DNA of 64,000 nucleotides, from assembly GCF_017742995.1 (NCBI RefSeq), contig NZ_CP072425.1, positions 1,674,001 to 1,738,000 on the forward strand. The letters are read 5' to 3'. A program made the position numbers and the translations under genes. The DNA comes from Pseudoalteromonas viridis. Its GTDB lineage: Bacteria > Pseudomonadota > Gammaproteobacteria > Enterobacterales > Alteromonadaceae. A model generated the notes under the pieces. It was not told the origin of the DNA, did not search any database, and saw only the letters and a program-made list of their open reading frames with translations. This document shows, piece after piece, positions 36,327-44,588 of the stretch (within the stretch, counting starts at the first letter, position 1; every line of letters begins with the position of its first letter).

Positions 36327-37552
36327 TGGCTGCGTTTGAGTATCGTGCTTTAGACGGCAAGGGAAAAGAGAAAAAAGGCATACTGGAAGCGGATACCGCC
36401 AAACAGGTTCGCCAGATGCTGCGTGAAAAAGCCATGATGCCGCTGGAAGTTTCACCCGCTGCGGAAAAAGAAAAATCCGCCAGCTCAGGTGGCTTTAGTC
36501 TGAGGCCGAGCTATAAACCTTCGGTTTCTGATATTGCCCTGATCACGCGTCAGTTGGCGACGCTGATCCAATCTTCTCTCCCGGTAGAGGCCGCGGTTAT
36601 GGCTGTTGCAGAGCAGTGTGAAAAGCCGCGTCTTAAGCGCATGCTGATGGCGGTGCGCTCTAAAGTAGTAGAAGGTTACACCCTGGCCGATGGCATGTCT
36701 GAGTTTCCGCACGTGTTCGATAATCTTTATCGGGCCATGGTAGCAGCTGGCGAAAAGTCGGGTCATTTGGATCAAGTGTTAAATCGTCTGGCGGATTACA
36801 CCGAACAAAGACAGCACATGCGCAGTCAGATCACCCAGGCGATGGTTTATCCGACCATATTGGTGATATTTGCCATCGCGATTGTGTCGGTTCTGCTCGG
36901 TACCGTTGTGCCTAAAATATTAAAAACGTTTGAGAAGTCTAAACAGGTTCTGCCCTGGACAACGGAATGGGTTATGGCGGCCAGTAATTTTGTGCAGGCA
37001 TACTGGATGATTTCGTTGGTTGTTATATTCGGCAGTGTCTTTTTGATCAAGCAAGCACTGAAACGGCCTAAGGTTCGCTTTTGGTACGATGGGAAGCTGT
37101 TGCAGCTTCCAGGGATAGGTAAAATCAGCCGAGGTATTAATACCGCGCGCTTTGCCCGTACTTTGAGTATTTTGTCCTCCAGTTCAGTTCCTTTGCTGGA
37201 AGGAATGAAAATTTCCGGTCAGGTACTGGAAAATGAGAAAATAAAAGCGGCCGTGACAGAAGCGGCAACCCGTGTCAGTGAAGGGGCAAGCCTGCGCGCT
37301 GCACTGGCACAAACAAAGTTATTTCCGCCCATGATGCTTCATATGATTGCAAGTGGTGAAAAGTCCGGTGAACTGGAGCAAATGCTTGAGCGTGCTGCTA
37401 ACAACCAGGACAGGGAATTCGAAAGTATGGTCAGCGTTTCGTTAAAACTGCTCGAACCCGCCATGATTGCAAGTATGGCCGTGATCGTGCTGTTTATCGT
37501 AATGGCTATCCTACAGCCAATCATGGCGATGAACAAAGCAATTGGTCTGTAG
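36326..37552 (+). CDS. gspF: Type II secretion inner-membrane platform protein GspF
   Basis: 408 residues. It opens [23 protein letters not shown], with two repeated cytoplasmic helical domains (IALITRQLATLIQSSLPVEAA and FARTLSILSSSSVPLLEGM, each followed by MVAAGEKSG / MIASGEKSGELEQML). Three membrane helices lie at about 172-195, 222-240 and 380-400. It is the platform core that couples GspE to the pseudopilus. Confidence 0.97.
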   Translation: MAAFEYRALDGKGKEKKGILEADTAKQVRQMLREKAMMPLEVSPAAEKEKSASSGGFSLRPSYKPSVSDIALITRQLATLIQSSLPVEAAVMAVAEQCEKPRLKRMLMAVRSKVVEGYTLADGMSEFPHVFDNLYRAMVAAGEKSGHLDQVLNRLADYTEQRQHMRSQITQAMVYPTILVIFAIAIVSVLLGTVVPKILKTFEKSKQVLPWTTEWVMAASNFVQAYWMISLVVIFGSVFLIKQALKRPKVRFWYDGKLLQLPGIGKISRGINTARFARTLSILSSSSVPLLEGMKISGQVLENEKIKAAVTEAATRVSEGASLRAALAQTKLFPPMMLHMIASGEKSGELEQMLERAANNQDREFESMVSVSLKLLEPAMIASMAVIVLFIVMAILQPIMAMNKAIGL

Positions 37553-37624
37553 TCAAATTAATTGCATATACAACATCAGCGTGTTGGTCTGACGCCGCAC
37601 GCTAATAGCATTGAGGTAATCAAC

Positions 37625-38050
37625 GTGAAAAAACAATCCGGCTTTTCATTATTAGAAGTAATGGTCGTTCTGGTGATCATTGGTATGATCATGTCTATCG
37701 TGGCACCCAACATTATGGGTCAACAAGAAGAAGCAGCAAAAGAAAAAGCGATGCTGGACATTCGTCAGATTGAAGACGCAATGAAAATGTATAAGCTTAA
37801 AAACAAAAAGTACCCAACCACAGAGCAAGGCCTGGAAGCTTTGGTAACACAAACTACCATAGATCCCGTTCCTAAGCGCTTCCCTGAAGGCGGCTTCATT
37901 TCAAAGCTTCCGGAAGATCCGTGGGGTAACCCTTACCAGCTGGTGAGCCCGGGTGAAATGGGTAAAATCGACATCTTCTCTATGGGCCCTGACGGCGAAG
38001 TCGGCACTGAAGATGACCTGGGCAACTGGGACAGCGAACAAGACCGTTAA
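37625..38050 (+). CDS. gspG: Major pseudopilin GspG
   Basis: 141 residues from a GTG start at 37625, chosen because TTGAGGT lies 8 bases upstream and it gives the normal short leader MKKQSG. The prepilin peptidase site is G/FSLLE with Glu at +5, followed by the hydrophobic helix VMVVLVIIGMIMSIVAPNI. The C-terminal part has PTTEQGLEALV, WGNPYQLVSPG and FSMGPDGEVGTEDDLGNWD, the calcium-binding loop region of GspG. The prepilin peptidase gene itself (gspO/pilD) is not in this window. Confidence 0.96.
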   Translation: MKKQSGFSLLEVMVVLVIIGMIMSIVAPNIMGQQEEAAKEKAMLDIRQIEDAMKMYKLKNKKYPTTEQGLEALVTQTTIDPVPKRFPEGGFISKLPEDPWGNPYQLVSPGEMGKIDIFSMGPDGEVGTEDDLGNWDSEQDR

Positions 38051-38055
38051 TCCTT

Positions 38056-38679
38056 ATGCACGCAGCAGTCAATGTTCAGTCGGGTGTGCATCAGGCACGC
38101 CTACCTAAATCCACTCGCCAGAGTGGCTTTAGCCTTATCGAAATCCTGATGGTGCTGGTGATCATTGGCTTTTCTGTCAACCTGGTCACTTATACGCTGT
38201 CCGACGATATGGAAGAAGAGCTGGAGCGTGAAGCGCTCCGACTGCACAGTGTGATCAACATGGCTTCTGAGTTCGCCATTCTCAATCAAATCGAGTTGGG
38301 ATTTCATCTGGATAAGAAGAAGCTGGAATTCCTGGTCTTTGATGGTGAGAAATGGACAGCTTTCGATGCTGAGGAGCTCTATCAGGCAGTAGAGTACTCT
38401 GATGAGTATAAAATTGAACTCAGCACAGAGGATTTGGCCTGGGCACAGGATAATATGCTGGAGCAGGCAAACTGGCGTGAGTTGATGGGCAGCGGGGATG
38501 AAGAGAGTCTGCTGGAGCTGAAAAAGCTGAAAATCCCCCAAGTGCTGTTGTTGTCATCGGGAGAAGTCAGTGCTTTTCAGCTCAGCCTGGAGCTCGAAGA
38601 ACAAAGCGAGCCTGTGTATTTTATTGAAGGCGAGTTTATGGCGCCGGTGAATTTGCGCAAGGAGCCGGAAGATTCATGA
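38056..38679 (+). CDS. gspH: Minor pseudopilin GspH
   Basis: 207 residues with a long 24-residue leader ending RQSG before the mature start FSLIEILMVLVIIGFSVNLVTYTL (Glu at +5). The globular domain includes EALRLHSVINMASEFAILNQIELGFHLDKKKLEFLVFD, the GspH pattern. It is a minor pseudopilin near the base of the tip complex. It overlaps gspI by 4 bases (ATGA). Confidence 0.94.
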   Translation: MHAAVNVQSGVHQARLPKSTRQSGFSLIEILMVLVIIGFSVNLVTYTLSDDMEEELEREALRLHSVINMASEFAILNQIELGFHLDKKKLEFLVFDGEKWTAFDAEELYQAVEYSDEYKIELSTEDLAWAQDNMLEQANWRELMGSGDEESLLELKKLKIPQVLLLSSGEVSAFQLSLELEEQSEPVYFIEGEFMAPVNLRKEPEDS

Positions 38680-39071
38680 GTGGTCTGATTAGACGGACAA
38701 AACAAGCTGGCTTTACGCTCCTTGAAGTCATGGTGGCGCTCAGTATCTGTGCTGTGGCGGGTATTGCCGCTATGCAGGCAACCGGCGAACACATCAATCA
38801 CATCAGCACTTTGGAACAGCAAGCTTATGCCTCCTGGGTGGCCGAAAATCGCCTTGTGATGATGCGTGCGGGTGCCAAAGAAGGTGCCGTACGAAATGGC
38901 CTGAAGGGCGATGAGGAAATGGGCGGGGTGACCTGGTACTGGTCCCAGTCGACTCTGGCAACGGCTGATCCTACTTTTGTAAAGGTGACGATAGAAGTGT
39001 TTTCCGATGAGAAGCGTGAACACTCAGTGTATGACCTGACCACCTTTATTTACAAAAAAGGGAAGCGATAA
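38676..39071 (+). CDS. gspI: Minor pseudopilin GspI
   Basis: 131 residues. The leader MSGLIRRTKQAG precedes the processing site FTLLEVMVALSICAVAGIAAMQ. The compact periplasmic domain has YASWVAENRLVMMRAG and GVTWYWSQSTLATADPTFVKVTIEVF, typical of GspI in the GspI-J-K tip complex. It overlaps gspJ by one base (TAATG). Confidence 0.95.
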   Translation: MSGLIRRTKQAGFTLLEVMVALSICAVAGIAAMQATGEHINHISTLEQQAYASWVAENRLVMMRAGAKEGAVRNGLKGDEEMGGVTWYWSQSTLATADPTFVKVTIEVFSDEKREHSVYDLTTFIYKKGKR

Positions 39072-39787
39072 TGCGCGCGCATATCTTCTCCCGTCAGGGT
39101 GGTTTTACCCTGATTGAAGTACTGCTGGCACTGGCTATTCTGGCTATGGTGGTGACTGCAACTCATCAGATCCTGGATACCACGCTCAGAGCCAAAGAAG
39201 CATCTGAAGAAACGGTGGCCGAGCTTGAGTCATTGCAAACCATGTTTCGTCTGATGGATCAGGATTTCAACCAGATGACCAAGCGGGAAGTACGTAACGA
39301 AGCGGGCGATTTTAGCCCAACTTATATTATCCATGGTCGCTATAACCTCAGCAGCCAGTACGATGGCATTGCGTTTGTGCGCGACGGCTGGACCAACCCG
39401 ATCAGCTTGCTGCCGCGCTCTGAGTTGCAGGCAGTCGGATACCGGGTAATAGATGACAATCTGGAGCGTATATACCGAATTTATGTTGATCAGCTGGATG
39501 GCACTGAACCCCGCAGCCAGGTGATCCTGGAAAACGTCGAAGAGCTCAAGTTCGAGTTTCTGGATGACAAGCAGAAATGGCAAAATAGCTGGGACATTAA
39601 AGCATTGCCTCTGGCGGTTGCCGTCACGATACAGCAAAAAGAGGCTGACCCCATCCGTCGTATATTTCTGACTCCGGGTGATGGCAAGGTGAAACAGGCC
39701 AGCAGCGATGACGACAATCGCAATGGCAATAACAATAACAACAACAATACCGATCAGGATAACAATGATGGACAAAGGAGGGGCTAA
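39071..39787 (+). CDS. gspJ: Minor pseudopilin GspJ with Asn/Asp-rich tail
   Basis: 238 residues. The leader MRAHIFSRQGG precedes FTLIEVLLALAILAMVVTATHQ. The domain includes FRLMDQDFNQMTKREVRNEAGDF and GIAFVRDGWTNP, which fit GspJ. The last 30 residues are unusual low-complexity Asn/Asp (DDDNRNGNNNNNNNTDQDNNDG), encoded by AAT/AAC runs at about 39710-39775. Such repeats are prone to slippage; the tail is beyond the conserved fold and its use is unknown. Confidence 0.94.
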   Translation: MRAHIFSRQGGFTLIEVLLALAILAMVVTATHQILDTTLRAKEASEETVAELESLQTMFRLMDQDFNQMTKREVRNEAGDFSPTYIIHGRYNLSSQYDGIAFVRDGWTNPISLLPRSELQAVGYRVIDDNLERIYRIYVDQLDGTEPRSQVILENVEELKFEFLDDKQKWQNSWDIKALPLAVAVTIQQKEADPIRRIFLTPGDGKVKQASSDDDNRNGNNNNNNNTDQDNNDGQRRG

Positions 39788-39788
39788 C

Positions 39789-40769
39789 GTGAAATCTCAA
39801 CGTGGTGCAGCGTTAGTCATCGTTTTGTTTATTGTGGCTCTGGCTGCGACTATCGCAACTGAAATGACCATGAGTCTGATGGTACAGGTACAAAAGGCCA
39901 CCAATTTGCAGACCCATCAGCAGGCCAAGTGGTACAGCTATGGGGCAGAGGAATTAGTCAAAAAGGTGCTGCTCGACAGCCGTAAAGACGAGCCAGATAA
40001 AGTTCACCTTGGCCAGCCCTGGGCGCTGGAAGAAGTGCCTTACCCGGTTGACCATGGCACACTGAGCGGCCAGATCACCGATTTGCAGGCATGTTTAAAC
40101 CTCAATGCGTTACGCAATAAACCGCAAAAAAATAGCGGTGGCCGGAATGACACAAATCCGGCACACAAAGCGCTGCTTGAGTTGTTAAAGAACATCGAAG
40201 ACTTGCCCAGTGAAGAAAGCGAAGAGGCCATGGCAGACAGCGTATATGACTGGCTGGATGACGACAGCATCACCTTCCGCTCTGGTGCAGAAGAAGACGA
40301 ATATATGTCGCTCAGAACCCCATATCTGACGGCAAATAATTTGTTTGCCTCGGTCAGTGAGCTGAGGATCATCAAGGGATTCAACCCACTGGTAATGGAA
40401 AAGCTTTTGCCTTACGTGTGTGTTATCCCGGGCAGCACTGAGCTGGCTATCAATGTTAATACCATTCAGCCCGAGCAGGCGTTGCTACTGAGCGCATTGA
40501 TGGAGGGGTTGAGCCAGTCGGGTGCTGAGGCGATTATTTCGGCCAGACCGGAAAAGGGCTTCGACTCAGTACAGGATTTTTACGCAGAGGCGGCAAATCA
40601 GGGCGCCTCTGATAAGCAAAAAAACGATAAAATTTTTACTATTTCAAGCAATTATTTTAAGTTACGAGCAAAGGCTCAGTTCGATGAGCGTTTGTTTCGC
40701 CTGACCTCAATAATCGAAATAAAAGATGGTCGGGCGAGCATCCTAGCGCGTAAATTTGGAGGCGTTTAG
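39789..40769 (+). CDS. gspK: Minor pseudopilin GspK
   Basis: About 326 residues. The GTG start at 39789 is chosen because AAAGGAGGGG lies 5-10 bases upstream, it begins 1 base after the gspJ stop, and it gives the short leader MKSQRG before AALVIVLFIVALAATIATEM. As usual for GspK, Glu at +5 is absent. The large alpha-helical domain has TDLQACLNLNALRN and AMADSVYDWLDDDS. It caps the pseudopilus tip with GspI and GspJ. Confidence 0.94.
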   Translation: MKSQRGAALVIVLFIVALAATIATEMTMSLMVQVQKATNLQTHQQAKWYSYGAEELVKKVLLDSRKDEPDKVHLGQPWALEEVPYPVDHGTLSGQITDLQACLNLNALRNKPQKNSGGRNDTNPAHKALLELLKNIEDLPSEESEEAMADSVYDWLDDDSITFRSGAEEDEYMSLRTPYLTANNLFASVSELRIIKGFNPLVMEKLLPYVCVIPGSTELAINVNTIQPEQALLLSALMEGLSQSGAEAIISARPEKGFDSVQDFYAEAANQGASDKQKNDKIFTISSNYFKLRAKAQFDERLFRLTSIIEIKDGRASILARKFGGV

Positions 40770-41977
40770 TGTCAGAAAAATTGATGATCCGTGTGGGTCA
40801 CTCACAACAAGAGCCGGTGCACTGGTTAGTCTGGTCGGCGCAAGACGCGCAGATCATTGCCAGCGGTGAGCTGGAGCATGCCGGGCTACTCGGCGAGCTT
40901 AGTGAAAAAGCACAAAGCCGCTCGGTTGCCGTGTTGCTGCCTGCCTCTAGTGTGCAGTTAAAAACGATTGATTTACCGGCAAAGTGGAATCGCAAGCTGG
41001 AACAGGCTTTGCCATTTATGTTGGAAGAGCAGATTGCCTGCGACATTGACAAGGCGTTTATCGCGGTTGGCAAAGCAGGACAACGAGATGAGCAGCACAC
41101 CATAGATGTTGCTCTGTGTGATAAAGCCTGGCTCAGCGGCTGGATGGCGTTGTTCGATGATTTTGATATTAGCGTTCAGCGCCTGTTGCCGGATGCCTTA
41201 TTGCTACCAGAACCTGCACAAAATGCCATCAGTGCCATAGAGCTGGGCACCCAGTGGTTGTTCCGTACGGCTGACTGGCAGGTGAGTGGCGTTGAACCGG
41301 ACTGGTTGGCAGGTTATCTGAGTTTGCTGCCAGCTGAGCGTATTCAGCATTACAGCCCGGGTGAAACCTTGGGGTCGGCCAAATCGTTGGAAGCGATGGA
41401 AAGTGAATACGACTTACCACTGGCATTGTTCGCGAAGCAGCTGGAGCAGCAGAGCTTTAACCTGCGCCAGGGCAAATTTGCCGCCAAGAAAAAGCAGCCT
41501 CAGTGGTGGCGCGACTGGCAAAGTGGCTTGATTGCCGCATCTGTCGCATTGGTATGCTTTATTGCAGTCAAATCCACACAACTGCTCGTATTGCAAAATC
41601 AGGCAGACGAACTCAGTGCTCAGGCGATTGCCAGCTATAAACAAGCGTTTCCGAACAAGGTGGTGCGTCCACACTTGTTGAAAAAACAGATCCAGAACGA
41701 ACTGAACAGTTTGTCGGGCGATCAGCAAGGCGGTTTCTTAGAGCTGACCAACCATTTTGTCACTGTGTTCGATGAGGTAAAGGACTTCGAGCCGGAGACA
41801 CTGCGTTATGATCAACGTCGTAATGAGCTACGGATCCGGGCTAAAGCCAATGGTTTCCAGGTCTTTGGTCAGGTGAAGAGTATTCTGGAACAACGTGGTA
41901 TGACGGTGCAGCAAGGCGCACTCAACAATGACGGCGACTACGTGATCGGTGAGATCCGCATTCGAGGTGCAGCATGA
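40769..41977 (+). CDS. gspL: Type II secretion protein GspL
   Basis: 402 residues with a GTG start sharing a base with the gspK stop (TAGTG). A cytoplasmic actin-like domain (about 1-240; LPASSVQLKTIDLPAKWNRKLEQALPFMLEEQIACD is the GspL signature) binds GspE. One membrane helix (about 252-270) and a periplasmic ferredoxin-like domain (FEPETLRYDQRRNELRIRAKANGFQVFGQVKSILEQ) follow. It recruits the ATPase to the platform. It overlaps gspM by 4 bases. Confidence 0.95.
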   Translation: MSEKLMIRVGHSQQEPVHWLVWSAQDAQIIASGELEHAGLLGELSEKAQSRSVAVLLPASSVQLKTIDLPAKWNRKLEQALPFMLEEQIACDIDKAFIAVGKAGQRDEQHTIDVALCDKAWLSGWMALFDDFDISVQRLLPDALLLPEPAQNAISAIELGTQWLFRTADWQVSGVEPDWLAGYLSLLPAERIQHYSPGETLGSAKSLEAMESEYDLPLALFAKQLEQQSFNLRQGKFAAKKKQPQWWRDWQSGLIAASVALVCFIAVKSTQLLVLQNQADELSAQAIASYKQAFPNKVVRPHLLKKQIQNELNSLSGDQQGGFLELTNHFVTVFDEVKDFEPETLRYDQRRNELRIRAKANGFQVFGQVKSILEQRGMTVQQGALNNDGDYVIGEIRIRGAA

Positions 41978-42450
41978 AACAGCAAGTGATTAACTATTGG
42001 CAATCTCTGAAAGAGCAGGAGCAAAAGCTGCTGATCATTGCGGGCGTTGTCTTCTGTATTTTTGTGCTGGTGATGGGCGTGATAAGACCGCTCAACAACG
42101 CGGTGGAAAAAGCCGCCAAAGAAGTCGACAAACAACAGGCGCTGGTGTCCTGGGTGGGCAAAAGTGTGACGCAACTAAAGAGCCAGGGTGCAGGCCGCGC
42201 CGCCGCGGCTAATGTGAACCTGACGCAACTGGTCAACCGCACGCGGGGTAAATATAAAATTGCCATCAGCAAAATGCAGCCAAGCGACAATTCACTGCGT
42301 GTGAATATCGACAATGTGGAGTTTAACCAGTTGATTGCCTGGCTGGACGAGCTGACCAATCAGCATGGTGTTAAAGTGGCTAACCTGGATCTGGGGAAGG
42401 AAGATGCCCCCGGATATGTTCGCGTTAGCCGCCTGGTATTAGAGAATTAA
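41974..42450 (+). CDS. gspM: Type II secretion protein GspM
   Basis: 158 residues: short cytoplasmic N-terminus (MKQQVINYWQSLKEQEQKLL), one membrane helix (about 20-38) and a periplasmic ferredoxin-like domain ending FNQLIAWLDELTNQHGVKVANLDLGKEDAPGYVRVSRLVL. It partners GspL in the inner membrane. Confidence 0.94.
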   Translation: MKQQVINYWQSLKEQEQKLLIIAGVVFCIFVLVMGVIRPLNNAVEKAAKEVDKQQALVSWVGKSVTQLKSQGAGRAAAANVNLTQLVNRTRGKYKIAISKMQPSDNSLRVNIDNVEFNQLIAWLDELTNQHGVKVANLDLGKEDAPGYVRVSRLVLEN

Positions 42451-42452
42451 GT

Positions 42453-43211
42453 ATGAAGAAGATCATCAGTTTAGCGCTGGTTTTTTTGCTGGCCTTTGGC
42501 GTATTTACAGCCATTAGTATGCCAGCGAGCATTGTTTTGCAGCTATCACAGGGCTCTTTGCCCAGAGCGCTGGCCATTGGTGCTGTGTCGGGATCTGTTT
42601 GGGAAGGACGGATTAGTGAAGTTCGATACGAAAATGTCCAGCTTAATGATGTCACCTGGCAGCTGAATGGCTGGGGACTGCTAACCGGAAAGTTACAGGG
42701 TAAAGTAAGGTTTGGCTCTCCCAGAGCGCTTGACGAAATCTCTGGCAACAGCAATTTCTCAGTGTCTTTGCTGGATCAAGCGGCAAAGCTGGACGACGCC
42801 GTACTGCGTTTTAGCGTTGAGCAGGCAATGCAGCAGGTGACTCTGCCACTGCCCGTAGATGCCAAGGGTCGGGTGATCCTGAATATTGATAAGTACCATA
42901 CCGGACAGCCTTATTGCGATGCGCTGAATGGTGAGATAAGCAGCCCTAATATTGATATTAAAGGTCTTACAGGCTGGTTTAGTATCGGGGACATGAGTGG
43001 CACCTTGAGTTGTAAATCCGGTGATATCGCCGTGACCGTCGACCCGGAAAACCGACTCGGGTTGCGGGCCGATGCGACTTTGGCGGCCAATATGCAATTC
43101 CGTGTTGCCGGGAATATTAAGCCGGAGGCTTCTTTGCCAAAAGAAGTACACGATGCGGTCAAGTTCTTAGGTCGTCCGGACAGTGAAGGGCGTTATCCGG
43201 TCAATTTATAA
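42453..43211 (+). CDS. gspN: Type II secretion protein GspN
   Basis: 252 residues with an N-terminal hydrophobic anchor (IISLALVFLLAFGVFTAI) and a beta-rich periplasmic body (SGSVWEGRISEVRYENVQLNDVTWQLNGWGLLTGKLQGKVRFGSP is the GspN pattern). The role is accessory and not essential in several species. It is the last recognisable gsp gene; a UPF0149 gene follows after 3 bases. Confidence 0.93.
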   Translation: MKKIISLALVFLLAFGVFTAISMPASIVLQLSQGSLPRALAIGAVSGSVWEGRISEVRYENVQLNDVTWQLNGWGLLTGKLQGKVRFGSPRALDEISGNSNFSVSLLDQAAKLDDAVLRFSVEQAMQQVTLPLPVDAKGRVILNIDKYHTGQPYCDALNGEISSPNIDIKGLTGWFSIGDMSGTLSCKSGDIAVTVDPENRLGLRADATLAANMQFRVAGNIKPEASLPKEVHDAVKFLGRPDSEGRYPVNL

Positions 43212-43214
43212 GCT

Positions 43215-43790
43215 ATGATGAACTTCAATTACGAAAAACAGCACCAACAGGCGCTGACTGATTATCTGGCACAACGACCTGGGGCTTTGAGCTTACGTGG
43301 TGTAGAAGGCTACTTGTTTGCACTCATTTGCAGCCCGGACGGCATTGAGCCAGAACACTGGCTGAGTGAGCTCACGCTGAATGATGAGGCGCTTGAAGAG
43401 CATACAGTGTTTGCCTTTTTGGCGCTGCACCATCACATCAGCGAGCAGGTGTTCTCTGAGCAATTCTCTTTGCCTGTGCAGGCGGACTCTGTCTGGGCTG
43501 AAAAGCAGCAGTGGAGTCAGGGGTTTTTGCTGGCCAGCCAGCACTACTATGAGCGGCTGATGAGCGCCTCGAGTGTGTCGCAAGAATTGCATCAGGCACT
43601 GCAAATGGCCACAGAGCAGCTGGCGTTTTTCAGCCTGCAGGAGCAGCAGGTTGCGCAGTTTTGCCAGCAATCAGGGCAGGATATGGCGGCGTTTTGTGCT
43701 GAGCAGCTGGCGTTAGCCAATGACTTTGCACAAGGGTATGCCGCTTTGATAGAGCAGGTCGCCCTGGCGAGCGGCCTGTACAACGAGTAA
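43215..43790 (+). CDS. UPF0149 (YecA/YgfB) family protein
   Basis: 191 residues, an all-helical protein. LRGVEGYLFALICSPDGIEPEHWLSEL and SQGFLLASQHYYERLMSASSVSQELHQAL match the UPF0149 family (YgfB/YecA type). No C-terminal SEC-C zinc motif is seen. The function is unknown in general. Three bases after gspN, it is probably co-transcribed with the secretion operon without being part of the machine. It is convergent with the next gene, 5 bases away. Confidence 0.85.
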   Translation: MMNFNYEKQHQQALTDYLAQRPGALSLRGVEGYLFALICSPDGIEPEHWLSELTLNDEALEEHTVFAFLALHHHISEQVFSEQFSLPVQADSVWAEKQQWSQGFLLASQHYYERLMSASSVSQELHQALQMATEQLAFFSLQEQQVAQFCQQSGQDMAAFCAEQLALANDFAQGYAALIEQVALASGLYNE

Positions 43791-43795
43791 CTCAG

Positions 43796-43999
43796 TTACA
43801 TCAGATCCAGTTCTATGTGGGTGCAGCCTTTTGCGCAGTGTGCACTGCCCTTGGCACCCTCGGCCACCTTCAGATCAAGCTGAACAGGCTGGTTACAGTG
43901 CTTACATAACACCGTCTGACCTTTACTCAGTTTCTTGAGCAATGCCTTTTGTTCGTTAAAGGATTTAGCACTGGCTTTGTTCAGGTGTGAAAAGTCCAT
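43796..43999 (-). CDS. Small putative zinc-binding protein
   Basis: 67 residues. Two cysteine pairs, VLCKHCNQ and HCAKGCTH, separated by about 20 residues, suggest a zinc ribbon. The N-terminus is helical and basic (FSHLNKASAKSFNEQKALLKKLSKG). Its ATG shares a base with the stop of the upstream gene (TAATG on the minus strand), so the two are translationally coupled. I do not recognise the family. Confidence 0.72.
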   Translation of the reverse strand: MDFSHLNKASAKSFNEQKALLKKLSKGQTVLCKHCNQPVQLDLKVAEGAKGSAHCAKGCTHIELDLM

Positions 44000-44355
44000 T
44001 ATAGCCCCGCCTCAAGCAGCGAGCCGGCCGCAATCTCACACACCGTCAATAGTTTTGGGCCATAGAAATACATATTGAGCTCGTTACCTTCACAAAACTT
44101 CAAGTGAAACACCTTCATTTTTTCATTGGTCGACAGGGCAGACATAATGTAATCCTGCTCTGACTCGGTCAGCGTCAGCTCCTTATTGATCTGCTGGCGT
44201 GCCAGTTTGGCCGCCAGGCTGTACTGGGCTTTACTGGTGTCGCCTAGCAGGTCAACGCCGTACTGGATCATTTGCTCGCGTGGTTCTTTGATCTTCGGGT
44301 GATCTATGGTGAACAACGCGAGGATCACTACCACTAAAATCAGATACTTTTTCAT
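43999..44355 (-). CDS. Small exported or membrane-anchored protein of unknown function
   Basis: 118 residues with an N-terminal hydrophobic segment (KKYLILVVVILALFTI) acting as signal peptide or anchor. The rest is soluble: KEPREQMIQYGVDLLGDTSKAQYSLAAKLARQQINKELTLTESEQDYIMSALSTNEKMKVFHLKFCEGNELNMYFYG. Two cysteines (FCEGNE and TVCEIA) could form a disulphide in the periplasm. It is coupled to the zinc-ribbon gene downstream and divergent from ccoG. No function is inferred. Confidence 0.74.
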   Translation of the reverse strand: MKKYLILVVVILALFTIDHPKIKEPREQMIQYGVDLLGDTSKAQYSLAAKLARQQINKELTLTESEQDYIMSALSTNEKMKVFHLKFCEGNELNMYFYGPKLLTVCEIAAGSLLEAGL

Positions 44356-44395
44356 AACTGCAACTACTTTGATCTAAACAGCCAAAAGATGTCGC

Positions 44396-44456
44396 CAGTG
44401 TAATAAAATGACGGAATTAAAAGCAAGTTTAGCGCTCAGAATTTTTTATTACCTGG
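44396..44456. repeat. 61-bp imperfect inverted repeat in the ccoG divergent region
   Basis: The left arm CCAGTGTAATAAAAT and the right arm ATTTTTTATTACCTGG are near reverse complements, with a perfect 9-bp core GTAATAAAA/TTTTATTAC, separated by about 31 bases. They lie in the 233-base gap between ccoG and the divergent small gene. An operator pair or a transcript hairpin is possible. Confidence 0.4.
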
Positions 44457-44588
44457 TTTTATCTCAATGCTGTTTTATGTCGGCTTTTCCCTTTAAAATG
44501 AGCAAGATCTAATCCAGATTGATATACTAGACATATGAAATAGAGGTCACTGTAGCAAGTACCTGTCCCAGGCGCGTAAGGAGCTGTG

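Noticed and set aside
39230..39775. 181-codon minus-strand frame antisense to gspJ
   Set aside because: It arises from the repeat-rich gspJ tail; poly-Ile/Val composition is the complement of the Asn codons.
44356..44588. FNR/ANR box for ccoG
   Set aside because: Only isolated TTGAT half-sites were found (near 44369 and 44519); the partner ATCAA half at the right spacing is missing.
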